A stretch of 28,861 nt of DNA from CAYLNM01 sp964385045 (GTDB lineage Bacteria; Planctomycetota; Phycisphaerae; Phycisphaerales; SM1A02), in the NCBI GenBank assembly GCA_964385045.1, contig CAYLNM010000038.1, forward strand, positions 1 through 28,861, read 5' to 3'. Each line of letters opens with the position of its first letter. Within the stretch, counting starts at the first letter, position 1. The position numbers were made by a program, and so were the translations under genes. Of the stretch, positions 1 to 10,448 are shown one piece after another. A model generated the notes under the pieces. The model saw nothing but the letters and a program-made list of their open reading frames with translations. It had not been told where the DNA came from and made no database searches.

Positions 1-1299
<1,299 letters not shown>

Positions 1300-1342
1300 G
1301 GGCGGTCACTCCGGGTCTTCGGCGTCGCGGGAACGAAGGAGA

Positions 1343-1348
1343 ACAGTA
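1343..1348 (-). promoter_or_regulatory. Candidate -10 box for rpoD
   Basis: On the minus strand TACTGT lies about 43 bases before the rpoD start, in the dnaG-rpoD spacer. The best upstream hexamer at 16 bp spacing is CTTCAT, a poor -35. It may allow rpoD to be transcribed independently of dnaG. Weak, by-eye call. Confidence 0.35.
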
Positions 1349-1373
1349 GGCGAGAGCGAAGGCGATGAAGCGA

Positions 1374-1407
1374 GGTCGTGCCGTTTCGCGACAAGCCGGG
1401 CACGACC
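1374..1407 (-). terminator. Hairpin between dnaG and rpoD
   Basis: A perfect 9-bp inverted repeat (GGTCGTGCC at 1374-1382, GGCACGACC at 1399-1407) with a 16-base loop begins 11 bases after the dnaG stop. There is no U-tract. It could be a weak terminator or attenuator setting the dnaG:rpoD ratio, or an mRNA-processing site. Confidence 0.5.
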
Positions 1408-1417
1408 CTGCGGGTGG

Positions 1418-3634
1418 TCAGGGGCGGAAGGGGCGCGGCGGGTCCGGATACCCGCGCGGACGTCCGCTTCGCCGGGGAGCGAACGCGTCGGGACGACGGG
1501 CGATCGCGGCCGGACGGGTGCCCTCGCGGCGGCGGGTCTCGATGATCGCGGCGAGGTCGTGGGCGTCCACGCCGCCGCTCGCCGCGTCGCGGCGGGCGGC
1601 CGAGACGGTGCGATCGGCGTGGTCGCGCTCGAGGATCCGGACGAGGGCCTCGAGGGCGGCGAGGATCGCGGGCGGGCCCGGCTCGGGGGCCGCGGCGGCG
1701 AGCCGCTCGCCGTCGAAGTGCAGGGCGGCGACGCGGGCTCGCACGTCCTCGCCCCGCACGCCGTCCATGATCGCACCGGCCCCCGGCGGCTCGGCGGCGT
1801 CGGGGGCGGCGAGCCACGCGCCGAGCCGGCGGGCGACCGCGGCCGACGCGGGGTCGCGGACGGTCGGCGGGGCGCCCTCCACCGGCGCGAGGAACGCCGC
1901 GAGCGAGGACGGCGGGGCGGTCTCGCCGCCGACCGCGGTCCCCAGCCGGGCGGCCCACGCCGGATCGGCGTCCACCGTGGCGGCGGCCGCGCGGAGGGCG
2001 GCGGGATCGTCGAGGGCGAGGGCGGCGAGCTCCCGCTCGGCGGCGTGGCGGGCCCGGGAGCCGTGGGCCGTCGCGGGGGCGGCGACGGACGCCACCTCGG
2101 CGTCGGCGTCGGCGGGGATCGCGGGCGCCGCGTCGTACGGCACGTCGTGGGGCTCGGCCTCCACGTCCACGTCCGCCGGGGCCACGAGCGGGCGGCCGTC
2201 GGCGTCGATCGGGACGTCGGCCGCGGCGCGGGCCGGCGGGCGGGCGGCGGCCGCGGCCTTCGCGGCGGCCGCGTCGCGCTCGGCCCGGCGGCGGCGTCGC
2301 GACTCGGCGTCGCGCTCGAGCTCGGTCAGCCGCGCCTCGAGCTCGGCGGCCGGGACGTGGAGCAGCCGCTGCAGGTGGTCGAGGACCAGCTGTCGCCGCA
2401 CCGGGGACATGGCGCCGAAGCCGAGGTCGGCGAGCTCGCCGAGGAAGTCCTCCAGCGCCTTCTGCCGGGCGCTGATGCCGGCCGCGGGGTCGACCGCGGC
2501 GCGGAAGCGCTCGAGCTTCCACGCGAGGGCGTCGACCGCGCCGTCGACGAGGTCGCGGAAGCCGTCCGCCCCGCGCTCCCGCAGCAGCTCGTCGGGATCG
2601 CGGCCCTCGGGCAGCCCGCAGACCTTCACGTCGACCCGCGAGCGGAAGAAGACCCGCACCGCCCGGTCGGCGGCCCGCTGGCCGGCCTCGTCGCCGTCGA
2701 ACACCAGGATCACGGTGTCGGCGTGCCGGGCGAGCCGCTCGCCGTGGGCCTCGGTGAGGGCGGTGCCCATCGTGCCCACGACGTTCCGGACGCCGGCCTG
2801 GTGGCAGGCCACCACGTCGGTGTAGCCCTCGGTGACGATGGTCGCCCCGGCCTCGACGATCGCGGGGCGGGCGAGGTGCAGGCCGAAGAGCGTCCGCGAC
2901 TTGTCGAAGATCCGCGTCTCGGGGCTGTTGAGGTACTTGGGCTCGTCGTCGGGCGCGACGGCGCGGGCGCCGAAGGCGATCGGCCGGCCCATGTCGTCGC
3001 AGATCGGGAAGATCAGGCGGTGGCGGAAGGCGTCGTAGGTGCCGCCGCCGGCCCGGGTGCGCAGGAGCCCGGCCGCGACCGCCGCCTTCATGGACGGCCC
3101 GTCGGCCTCCACCCGCCGCCGCAGGGTGTCGAAGCCGGGCGGGGCGAAGCCGAGTCCGAACGCCTCGACCATCTCCGCCGAGATGCCGCGCCGCTCGATC
3201 ACGGCGCGGCCCTCGCGGCCGCGCTCCGGGTGGCCGAGGATCGAGCGGTACAGGTCCAGGGCGAAGCGGCAGGCCTCGAGCATCTCGGCCCGGCCGGGCC
3301 CCGCGGGGCCGTTCCGGCCGTCGCGGCCGCGGGGGGCGAGCGGGATGCCCGCCCGGTCCGCGAGCATCTGCAGCGCCTCGCCGAAGCCCACGCGGTGGTA
3401 CTCCTGCACGAAGGTGAAGCAGTCGCCGCTGGCGCCGCAGGCGAAGCACTTGTAGAAGCCCGGGCCCTTGTGGGTCACCACGTGCATCGACGGCGAGCGG
3501 TCGTCGTGGAACGGGCACAGGCCCACGTGCTCGCGGCCCTTCTGCTCGAGCCGCACGTGCTCGCCGATCAGCGACACGAGGTCGGTGGCCTCGCGCACGC
3601 GGTCGACTTCCAGGCTGCCTCCGGCTCGTGGCAC
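1418..3634 (-). CDS. dnaG: DNA primase DnaG
   Basis: Synthesises RNA primers for the replication fork. Counting from the TTG at 3646, the protein is 742 residues: a CHC2 zinc finger (C44, H47, C67, C70), the primase core signature YLNSPETRIFDKS (about 239-250), and a TOPRIM domain with the metal-binding acids E273 (VTEGYTDVV) and D317/D319 (VFDGDEAG). The C-terminal 250 or so residues are Ala/Arg-rich and poorly conserved, where the helicase-binding domain normally lies; the protein is longer than the usual 580-650. Two starts are possible: TTG at 3646, or GTG at 3634, four codons later. I prefer 3634 because GGAG sits six bases before it and nothing similar precedes the TTG. rpoD follows on the same strand. 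A good -35/-10 pair lies about 190 bp upstream. Confidence 0.95.
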   Translation of the reverse strand: MPRAGGSLEVDRVREATDLVSLIGEHVRLEQKGREHVGLCPFHDDRSPSMHVVTHKGPGFYKCFACGASGDCFTFVQEYHRVGFGEALQMLADRAGIPLAPRGRDGRNGPAGPGRAEMLEACRFALDLYRSILGHPERGREGRAVIERRGISAEMVEAFGLGFAPPGFDTLRRRVEADGPSMKAAVAAGLLRTRAGGGTYDAFRHRLIFPICDDMGRPIAFGARAVAPDDEPKYLNSPETRIFDKSRTLFGLHLARPAIVEAGATIVTEGYTDVVACHQAGVRNVVGTMGTALTEAHGERLARHADTVILVFDGDEAGQRAADRAVRVFFRSRVDVKVCGLPEGRDPDELLRERGADGFRDLVDGAVDALAWKLERFRAAVDPAAGISARQKALEDFLGELADLGFGAMSPVRRQLVLDHLQRLLHVPAAELEARLTELERDAESRRRRRAERDAAAAKAAAAARPPARAAADVPIDADGRPLVAPADVDVEAEPHDVPYDAAPAIPADADAEVASVAAPATAHGSRARHAAERELAALALDDPAALRAAAATVDADPAWAARLGTAVGGETAPPSSLAAFLAPVEGAPPTVRDPASAAVARRLGAWLAAPDAAEPPGAGAIMDGVRGEDVRARVAALHFDGERLAAAAPEPGPPAILAALEALVRILERDHADRTVSAARRDAASGGVDAHDLAAIIETRRREGTRPAAIARRPDAFAPRRSGRPRGYPDPPRPFRP

Positions 3635-3830
3635 GGGCGACTCCAAGGCGGAACGGACGACGGCCGCCGGATCCGGGGCCGTCGCGGGGCGGCGGGCGGA
3701 GGACGGCGGCCACGAAGCGGACTCGTCTCGAGGGGTCCGACGGGCTCGGGAGGCGGTGCGAGCGGGGTCTGAGGGAGCCGATCCGCCGGGGCGGTGGCGC
3801 GTCCCCTCCGTGAAGGCACGACCGGAATGG

Positions 3831-3858
3831 AGCGTAGACCGAGTCCGGGGTGCGTCAA
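3831..3858 (-). promoter_or_regulatory. Candidate sigma70 promoter for dnaG-rpoD
   Basis: On the minus strand TTGACG (3853-3858) and TACGCT (3831-3836) are separated by 16 bp. The -35 matches five of six consensus bases, the -10 three of six. It sits in the least GC-rich part of the spacer. Confidence 0.5.
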
Positions 3859-3953
3859 ATCGACGTGCGACTTTTTCCCGGACGACGTGAGCGCCCGGGG
3901 CGGGCGGCCCACCTGGACCCCGTCCGCGGAGGCGTCATCCCCCCGGGACGACA

Positions 3954-3979
3954 CCGGCCCCGCGCGAGGGCGGGGCCGG
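3954..3979 (-). terminator. Terminator-like hairpin after rpmB
   Basis: A perfect 10-bp stem (CCGGCCCCGC at 3954-3963, GCGGGGCCGG at 3970-3979) with a six-base loop begins 31 bases past the rpmB stop. No U-tract follows. Confidence 0.6.
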
Positions 3980-4009
3980 GACTCGATCAGGGAACCGGGA
4001 CGGTCGGCG

Positions 4010-4288
4010 TCAGCCGCCGGCGCCGGTCTTCTGGCGGCGGGTGTAGCCGTACTTCCGCTTGAGCGGCTTGACCACGAGGCCGTCGCGAATGGCCCGGGCG
4101 CTGCACTTGATGCGGGTCGGCTTGCCGTCCACCACCGCGCGGACGGACTGGATGTTCGGCTTGAAGGTCCGCTTGCTGACGGACGTCACGTTCAGGCCGA
4201 TGCCGCCGAGGTACTTCGGCTTGCCGCGGTAACGAATGCGGCGACCGACGGTCGTGCGGGCACCGGTGAAGTGGCAGACGCGGGGCAT
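4010..4288 (-). CDS. rpmB: 50S ribosomal protein L28
   Basis: A 92-residue basic protein with the L28 opening MPRVCHFTGARTTVG and the later TFKPNIQSVRAVVDG segment (about 41-55), which corresponds to the F-x-P-N-[IL]-[HQ] core of the family. It is a structural component of the large ribosomal subunit. ATG at 4288 is the natural start: the N-terminus matches the family and a GGAG-containing stretch lies just upstream. It has its own strong promoter (4324-4351) and hairpin (3954-3979), so it looks monocistronic. The C-terminal RRQKTGAGG tail is slightly longer than in short L28 proteins. Confidence 0.95.
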   Translation of the reverse strand: MPRVCHFTGARTTVGRRIRYRGKPKYLGGIGLNVTSVSKRTFKPNIQSVRAVVDGKPTRIKCSARAIRDGLVVKPLKRKYGYTRRQKTGAGG

Positions 4289-4323
4289 GGGAGGTCTCCG
4301 TCTCCGTCAGGCGGGAACCGAGG

Positions 4324-4351
4324 ATTGTAGCGGGACACCCGGCGACGGCAA
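4324..4351 (-). promoter_or_regulatory. Strong sigma70 promoter candidate for rpmB
   Basis: On the minus strand TTGCCG (4346-4351) and TACAAT (4324-4329) are spaced by 16 bp. The -10 matches five of six consensus bases. It is one of the best promoters in the window, as expected for a ribosomal protein gene. Confidence 0.7.
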
Positions 4352-4538
4352 GGCGGGCGGCGGGGGATCCGCCCGGGCGGGCGGCCGGCGGCCCGCTGGC
4401 GCGTGGGCCCGGCGCATCGGAGCTCCGGGCGACGGGCGGCGGCACGACGTTCGATCCGGCCCCGACTCCGGGGGGCGGGATCGGCCGGCACGGCCGGCTG
4501 CGGTGGCGGTGGCAGGAGGGGGGCGAGAGCCGGAACGA

Positions 4539-4574
4539 CCGCCGCCCCGCCGGGCGGATCCGGTGGGGCGGCGG
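4539..4574 (-). terminator. Terminator-like hairpin after clpX
   Basis: A 10-bp GC stem (4539-4548 with 4565-4574) with a further four-pair CCGG/CCGG inner stem lies about 85 bases past the clpX stop. No U-tract. Confidence 0.5.
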
Positions 4575-4656
4575 CGATCGTCTCGTGCGGGATCGAGGCC
4601 CGGCCTGACGGGCCCGGCGCCCGCGAGCCGCGGTCCGGCGGAACCGGCGGGACGCC

Positions 4657-6099
<1,443 letters not shown>

Positions 6100-6155
6100 G
6101 GGGTGCTCACCGCGTCGGACGGAGACCGGGGCTCGACCCCGGCGAAGGTCCGGAA

Positions 6156-6161
6156 AGTGTA
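6156..6161 (-). promoter_or_regulatory. Candidate -10 box for clpX
   Basis: Minus-strand TACACT lies 56 bases before the clpX ATG, in the 89-bp spacer after the small membrane protein gene. No good -35 is visible. A small hairpin (CCGGGG/CCCCGG, about 6126-6142) lies in the resulting leader. Confidence 0.4.
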
Positions 6162-6188
6162 CGCCCCGGTCCGGCGGACGGATCGGGG

Positions 6189-6686
6189 TCAGGCCGAGTC
6201 GCGCTCCGTCGCCTCACGTCCGGCGGAGCGGCGCACCCCCTCCACCAGGGCGTCACGGGCGCGCGTGAACTCTTCATCGGTCAGTTCGCCGCGAGCGTGC
6301 ATTTCTCGCAGCTCGTGAAGCGTGAAGCCGACCCGGACGTCGCGGGAGTCCTCTCGGATCCGCCGTCGCAGCCGGAGCAGCACGACTCCGCCGACGACCA
6401 CCAGGAGTCCGAGAATCGCCAGCCACGGAACGAGGTCCGAGAAGGCCCGGCCCGCCGAGGCGGGGGAGCCGGAGGATCCCGCCACCGGGCCGGCGACGCC
6501 GGCGGCGCCGGCGAGCGCCAGGAGGCTCGCCGCGGCGGCCGATGGTCGCCGCTGCGGGTGCGGCTGCCGGGCGGACGAGACCGCCCGCGCCTCGGCCCCG
6601 GAGCGTGCCCGCGCCGCGAGGACGCGAGGCCCGAGGAGCCGACCGGATCCGCCGCGCGAGTGCCGGAGGCGGCGGCCGCCGCTCAC
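6189..6686 (-). CDS. Small membrane protein with C-terminal SHOCT-like motif
   Basis: A 165-residue protein of unknown function. Its GTG start overlaps the trigger-factor stop in a GTGA arrangement, which decides the start and suggests translational coupling. The first 48 residues are Arg-rich. Residues about 49-70 form an Ala/Leu/Gly-rich hydrophobic stretch and 86-105 a clear transmembrane helix (LVPWLAILGLLVVVGGVVLL), followed by basic RLRRRIRE. Residues 121-150 (FTLHELREMHARGELTDEEF and onward) resemble the SHOCT short C-terminal domain or related two-helix motifs of bacterial membrane proteins. It lies between tig and clpX, where clpP is often found. Co-transcription with tig is inferred from the overlap. 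A link to protein folding or proteolysis is only suggested by location. Confidence 0.75.
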   Translation of the reverse strand: MSGGRRLRHSRGGSGRLLGPRVLAARARSGAEARAVSSARQPHPQRRPSAAAASLLALAGAAGVAGPVAGSSGSPASAGRAFSDLVPWLAILGLLVVVGGVVLLRLRRRIREDSRDVRVGFTLHELREMHARGELTDEEFTRARDALVEGVRRSAGREATERDSA

Positions 6687-8080
6687 GACGCGGACTTCTG
6701 CTGCTCCACCTCGGCGTTCCACTCCTCGGCGGAGACCTCGGTGATCTCGGCGTCCGCGATGATGCGGTCGACCGCCTTGTGGTCGCGGATCTGCGAGCCG
6801 ATCTGCCCGATCATGCCCTGATCCACCAGGTCGCGGCGCAGCTTCTCGGGACGCATGTTCCGCTGCTGGGCGATCATCGCGATGCGGCCGTTGACCTCCT
6901 GCTCGGTGACCTGGATGCCCAGGTCGTCGGCGAGCTTGTGGAGGAGGAACTGGAGCTTGAGCCGCTTGCGGCTCTCGTCCTGCGCCTCGGCCCGCATCTC
7001 CGCGATCCGCTGCTCGACCTCCTCGGGAGACATCGTGCCGCGGTAGATCATCTCCAGGCGCGCCCGCTCGAGGAGCCGCTGGGCCTGATTCTCGGTCATC
7101 TTCTCGGGCAGCTCGAAGTCCGCGTTGTCGGCGAGGTAGCGGTAGACCTGCTCCCGCATCGCCGCCTGGGCCTCGGTCGCGATCCGCTGCTCGAGGGCGA
7201 GCTTGATCTGCTCGCGCAGGATCTCCACGCTCTCGAGCCCGTAGCGCTCCGCCACCTCCTCCGGGGCGGCCGGATCGATGCGGAGGCCCTTCTCGATCGT
7301 CATCTCGATGTGCAGCGTCTTGCCGCGGATGTGCTCGAGCTCGTGCGACTCGGGGCCCTGGACCTGCACCTCGAGGCGGTCGCCGACCTTCTTGCCCGCG
7401 ACCATCTCGTGCAGGCCCTCGACCATCAGGCCGAGGATCGCACCGGTGCCGCCGTCCTCCTCCTCCGGCACCACGACGTCGACGCCGGGGTGCTCGAAGA
7501 ACGGCTCGTCCTCGCCTTCCTTGGTCGCCGAGCCGGGGCCGACGACCTTGTCGCCCGGCGCGAAGCCGTCCTCGATCTCGCGGATGGAGCCGGCCTGGAC
7601 GCCCTGGCGCTCGAGCTCGCCCTCGATCATCTCGTCGGTGACCTCGAGGTTCGGCTTCTTGACCGGCACCTTCTCGAGGCTGGGCATCGTGATCTCGGGC
7701 ACGACCTCGACCTCGACGGTGAAGCTCAGCGGCTTGCCGTCCTCGAGCTCGAGCTCCTCGGCCTTCGTCACCGGCTCGGGCTCGCCCACCGGCTGGAGCG
7801 ACTCCTGCTCCAGGGCCGCGGCGTAGCCCTCGGAGATCAGCTGGCCCTTGGTCTCGTCCCGGATCGCGGTGCCGAACCGCCGCTCGAGCAACGCCTTGGG
7901 GGCGTGGCCCTTGCGGAAGCCGGGCAGCTGCGCGTTGGCCGCGAGCGTGCCCATGGAGTCCTCGAGCTTCTCGGAGATGTGCTCGGCCGGGATGGTGATC
8001 GTGAGCCGCTTGCGGGCGGGGCCCGCGTCCTCGCAGGTGATCTCGAAGGGCGAGTCGGCGGTGGCGGTGGCGTCGGCCAT
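6683..8080 (-). CDS. tig: Trigger factor (ribosome-associated chaperone)
   Basis: Binds at the ribosomal exit tunnel and shields nascent chains. The 465-residue protein has the ribosome-docking signature PGFRKGHAP (53-61), in agreement with the GFRxGxxP motif. A divergent FKBP-type PPIase domain follows (about 155-255; starts near GDKVVGPGS and includes MVEGLHEMVAGKKVGDRLEV), then the helical C-terminal arms (SVEILREQIKLALEQRI, MTENQAQRLLERARLEMIY). Length is normal for the family. The PPIase part carries an acidic insert (VPEEEDGG), so isomerase activity is not assured. ATG at 8080 is supported by the family-like N-terminus, although no clear Shine-Dalgarno precedes it. A good promoter lies at 8199-8228. 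The stop overlaps the start of the next small membrane protein gene by four bases. Confidence 0.95.
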   Translation of the reverse strand: MADATATADSPFEITCEDAGPARKRLTITIPAEHISEKLEDSMGTLAANAQLPGFRKGHAPKALLERRFGTAIRDETKGQLISEGYAAALEQESLQPVGEPEPVTKAEELELEDGKPLSFTVEVEVVPEITMPSLEKVPVKKPNLEVTDEMIEGELERQGVQAGSIREIEDGFAPGDKVVGPGSATKEGEDEPFFEHPGVDVVVPEEEDGGTGAILGLMVEGLHEMVAGKKVGDRLEVQVQGPESHELEHIRGKTLHIEMTIEKGLRIDPAAPEEVAERYGLESVEILREQIKLALEQRIATEAQAAMREQVYRYLADNADFELPEKMTENQAQRLLERARLEMIYRGTMSPEEVEQRIAEMRAEAQDESRKRLKLQFLLHKLADDLGIQVTEQEVNGRIAMIAQQRNMRPEKLRRDLVDQGMIGQIGSQIRDHKAVDRIIADAEITEVSAEEWNAEVEQQKSAS

Positions 8081-8198
8081 GGCGGGGAGGGTCCCGTGGG
8101 GCGAGAGGTCGAGGGGGCGATGGGGTGCGTCGGCCGGCCGGCGGGAGCGGGACGGCGGGCATCCGGCCGCGGGGCCCGGCCCGTCGGCGGAATCGCGA

Positions 8199-8228
8199 AG
8201 GATAGCCGCGGGCGAGGGGGCCCGCCAA
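8199..8228 (-). promoter_or_regulatory. Candidate sigma70 promoter for tig
   Basis: Minus-strand TTGGCG (8223-8228) and TATCCT (8199-8204) are spaced by 18 bp, about 120 bp before the tig ATG. A 6-bp hairpin (8208-8213 with 8220-8225) overlaps the spacer. The purD stop is about 110 bp further upstream, so tig probably has its own transcript. Confidence 0.55.
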
Positions 8229-8338
8229 CGGTGGGGGGCGATGGCCGCGCGGGCGGCGCGGTGGCCGCGGCGGACCGGGTCGCGGTCGCCGGGGGGGCCG
8301 GCCGGGGACGGGGGACGGAGCGTCGGTCGCCGCCGGCG

Positions 8339-9664
8339 TCAGACGGCCGCGAGGACGCGGTCACCGATGTCGCGGCGGTGGTGGGCGCCCTCGAACCGGA
8401 TCCGCTCGCAGGCCTCGTTGGCCAGATCGCGGGCGGCGCGGAGGTCGTCGCCGAGGGCGGTCACCGAGAGCACCCGGCCGCCGGCGGTGACGAGCTCGCC
8501 CGGCTTGGTGCGGGCGGTGCCGGCGTGGAAGATCCGCACGCGGCCGGGACCGGCCACCGCGGTGGCGGCGTCGAGGCCGGTGATGGGGCGGCCGGTGGGG
8601 TACGAGCCGGGGTAGCCCTCCGAGCACATGACGACGCAGCACGCCGTCCGCGGGTCGAACTCGATCCGCACGTCGTCCAGCGTCCCGGCGGCGGTGGCCC
8701 AGCAGATCTCGACGAGGTCGCCGAGCAGCCGGGCCATCAGCGGCTGGCACTCGGGGTCGCCGAAGCGGCAGTTGAACTCGAGGACCTTGGGGCCGGCGGG
8801 GGTGAGCATGAGGCCCGCGTAGAGGACGCCGCGGTAGTCGATCCCCTCGCGCCGGAGGGCGTCGACCACCGGCACCAGGACGTCCCGCTGCACCCGGCCG
8901 CGCATCGTCTCGTCGAGCACCGGGGCGGGGCAGTACGCGCCCATGCCGCCCGTGTTCGGCCCGGTGTCGCCCTCCCCGACCGGCTTGTGGTCCTGGGCCG
9001 GGTCGAGCACCCAGATCGTCCGGCCGTCCACGAGGGCGAGGACCGAGACCTCCTGGCCCTCGAGCCGCTCCTCGACGATCACCTCGGCCCCCGCGTCGCC
9101 GAAGGCCCGCTCGCCCATGATCCGCTCGAGGGCGGCGACCGCCTCCTCGGGGCCGTCGCACACCACCACGCCCTTGCCCGCGGCGAGGCCGGAGGCCTTC
9201 ACCACGCACGGCCGGTCGCGGGCGATCACGTGCTGGCGGGCCGTGCCCAGGTCGGTGAACGTGCGGCCGTCGGCGGTGGGCACGGAGGCCGACCGCATCA
9301 GCTGCTTGGCCCAGGACTTGTCCGCCTCGATGCGGGCTCCCGCCCGGGTGGGGCCGAAGACCAGCCGGCGCTCGGTCTGCAGGGCGTCGGCGATCCCCTC
9401 GGCCAGCGGGGCCTCGGGGCCGACCACCACGAGGTCGATCCCCGCCTCGTCGCACCACTTCCGCAGGTGGAACGGGCGGCGGACGTCCAGGTCGACCGGG
9501 CAGGGCCGGGCCAGCTCGGCGATGCCCGGATTGCCGGGATGGGTCGTCCAGAGCGTCCCGAGGCGGCGGGACTGGGAGAGCTTCCAGGCGAGGGCGTGCT
9601 CGCGGCCGCCGCCTCCGACGAGGAGGACGTGGCAGCGCTCGGGGCAGGGTGGGGGACTCGGCAT
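8339..9664 (-). CDS. purD: Phosphoribosylamine--glycine ligase (GAR synthetase)
   Basis: Second step of de novo purine synthesis: joins glycine to 5-phosphoribosylamine with ATP. The 441-residue ATP-grasp protein has the N-terminal signature HVLLVGGGGREHALAWKL (12-29), FGPTRAGARIEADKSWAK, the ATP-grasp lid and central region (VVKASGLAAGKGVVV), the family motif LEFNCRFGDPECQPLM and a C-terminal biotin-carboxylase-like part (GGRVLSVTALGDDLRAARD). Full length and apparently intact. ATG at 9664 begins MPSPPPCPERCHV, a slightly extended N-terminus. TAGACT ends eight bases before this ATG, leaving no room for a Shine-Dalgarno, so the transcript may be leaderless. An internal start seems less likely because the VLLVGGGGREHA strand follows almost at once. 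Confidence 0.96.
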   Translation of the reverse strand: MPSPPPCPERCHVLLVGGGGREHALAWKLSQSRRLGTLWTTHPGNPGIAELARPCPVDLDVRRPFHLRKWCDEAGIDLVVVGPEAPLAEGIADALQTERRLVFGPTRAGARIEADKSWAKQLMRSASVPTADGRTFTDLGTARQHVIARDRPCVVKASGLAAGKGVVVCDGPEEAVAALERIMGERAFGDAGAEVIVEERLEGQEVSVLALVDGRTIWVLDPAQDHKPVGEGDTGPNTGGMGAYCPAPVLDETMRGRVQRDVLVPVVDALRREGIDYRGVLYAGLMLTPAGPKVLEFNCRFGDPECQPLMARLLGDLVEICWATAAGTLDDVRIEFDPRTACCVVMCSEGYPGSYPTGRPITGLDAATAVAGPGRVRIFHAGTARTKPGELVTAGGRVLSVTALGDDLRAARDLANEACERIRFEGAHHRRDIGDRVLAAV

Positions 9665-9968
9665 GGGGGCGGAGTCTATCGCCGGGCGACCTGCGCGAGC
9701 GGAGGGTCGGCGGTGACGCCGCGGCCGTCTGTCAACCGGGTTCGAGCCCGTCGGGCCGGTCTTGGCGCGAACGTGGCGTCATTCGTCGCGGTCGCGCGGA
9801 TCGAGGGCGCCGCGCGTGCGCGATCTCGGTCGTGCGATCGGGACATGTGGAACGATCGTGCAGGACCCGGGGTGTTTTGTGGAGAAGATCGCTTCAGCCG
9901 CCGAAGAAGGTGGCCGACCCGTCGCGGGACGGGCACGTGTCCGCCGGACCCCACGGAAGGGGCCAGCC
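9665..9968. other. Intergenic region upstream of purD
   Basis: About 300 bp without a supported gene. It holds the purD -10 box next to the purD start, and a GTTCGAGCC hairpin near 9735-9752 that resembles a tRNA T-arm but has no tRNA around it. The segment 9860-9900 is less GC-rich than its surroundings. Open frames here do not resemble known proteins. Confidence 0.5.
9673..9678 (-). promoter_or_regulatory. Candidate -10 box of a leaderless purD transcript
   Basis: Minus-strand TAGACT is followed by eight bases and then the purD ATG, so transcription would start at or within a base or two of the start codon. The hexamer 17 bp upstream is CGCTCG, unlike TTGACA. The same TAGACT-ATG arrangement occurs at 18466-18471. 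Confidence 0.5.
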
Positions 9969-10298
9969 ATGAACCAGTCGTCCCCGAGCGCCCGCCGCTG
10001 CGACCCGCCCGCCCCCGGGAGCGGACCGCGTCCGTCGGCGCCGGTCGGCCCGACGTCCACCCGCGCGGTTCGCCCGTCGGCGGAGCCCCGGATCGACGAG
10101 GCCCCCGTCGACGAGGTCCGCATTCGATCGCTCGCCGACCCGCTCGGCGCCCGCTGCCGTCGGGGCATCCTGCTCCGCGGCGCCGACGTGGCGCCGGCGG
10201 CACCCCTGTGCCGTGACCGCCCGGCCCGGGACGCGGTCGCGGCCGCCCGCCCGGCGAGCCGGCCCGCCCCCGATCACCGGGACGTGCGGGCGGCCTGA
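9969..10298 (+). CDS. Possible small hypothetical protein
   Basis: A 109-codon open frame beginning ATG at 9969, with GGAAGGGG about seven bases upstream as a plausible ribosome binding site. Third codon positions are overwhelmingly G or C, as in neighbouring real genes, but that is weak evidence at this GC content. The product is Pro/Arg/Ala-rich with a slightly more ordered centre (IDEAPVDEVRIRSLADPLG, about 42-60) and three or four cysteines. I recognise no family. It ends 57 bases before the strong hairpin at 10355-10395, which would suit it as a terminator. It may equally be a chance ORF. It is convergent with metK. Confidence 0.35.
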   Translation: MNQSSPSARRCDPPAPGSGPRPSAPVGPTSTRAVRPSAEPRIDEAPVDEVRIRSLADPLGARCRRGILLRGADVAPAAPLCRDRPARDAVAAARPASRPAPDHRDVRAA

Positions 10299-10354
10299 TC
10301 GCGGCGCCCACCCGCCGCGGCGCCCCGTCCCACCGGCCGCCGACGCCCCGCGCG

Positions 10355-10395
10355 CGACGCCGCCGACCGTCCCGAGGGACGCGTCGGCGGCGTCG
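10355..10395. terminator. Long hairpin, likely bidirectional terminator for metK
   Basis: CGACGCCGCCGAC (10355-10367) pairs perfectly with GTCGGCGGCGTCG (10383-10395). An inner CGTCCC/GGGACG stem adds to it, with a single bulged C. It lies 54 bases beyond the metK stop and 57 bases beyond the small plus-strand ORF, so it could serve both directions. Confidence 0.7.
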
Positions 10396-10448
10396 TCGCA
10401 TCCGCCCGCGGCGGGGCGGGCGGCGCGATGGATCGTGGGGCCCGGGGC

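Larger units (their letters stand above)
3647..4009. other. Intergenic region between rpmB and dnaG
   Basis: About 360 bp with no convincing gene. The dnaG frame stays open upstream but offers no ATG, GTG or TTG. The stretch holds the rpmB terminator-like hairpin (3954-3979) and a dnaG promoter candidate (3831-3858), which implies a dnaG leader of roughly 180-190 nt. Confidence 0.6.
4289..4656. other. Intergenic region between clpX and rpmB
   Basis: About 370 bp without a supported gene. It carries the rpmB promoter (4324-4351) and the clpX terminator-like hairpin (4539-4574). The part between them (about 4360-4530) is very GC-rich and I see nothing specific in it. The open frames across it have no family resemblance. 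Confidence 0.6.

Noticed and set aside
4449..4457. GTTCGATCC, another T-loop-like string
   Set aside because: Flanking bases do not pair as a T-stem and no tRNA can be built around it.
9735..9752. GTTCGAGCC within a small hairpin, resembling a tRNA T-arm
   Set aside because: The arms do not make a five-pair T-stem and no acceptor, D or anticodon arm is found around it.
9779..10168. Minus-strand ORF of 129 codons in the purD-metK spacer
   Set aside because: No ribosome binding site, no family resemblance, Arg/Ser/Pro-rich composition typical of shadow frames, and it overlaps the slightly better plus-strand ORF.
6542..10216. A 1224-codon open frame on the plus strand opposite tig and purD
   Set aside because: High GC content leaves antisense frames open. 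The translation is a monotonous Leu/Arg/Gly/Asp mixture with no family motif, while the minus-strand genes are unmistakable.
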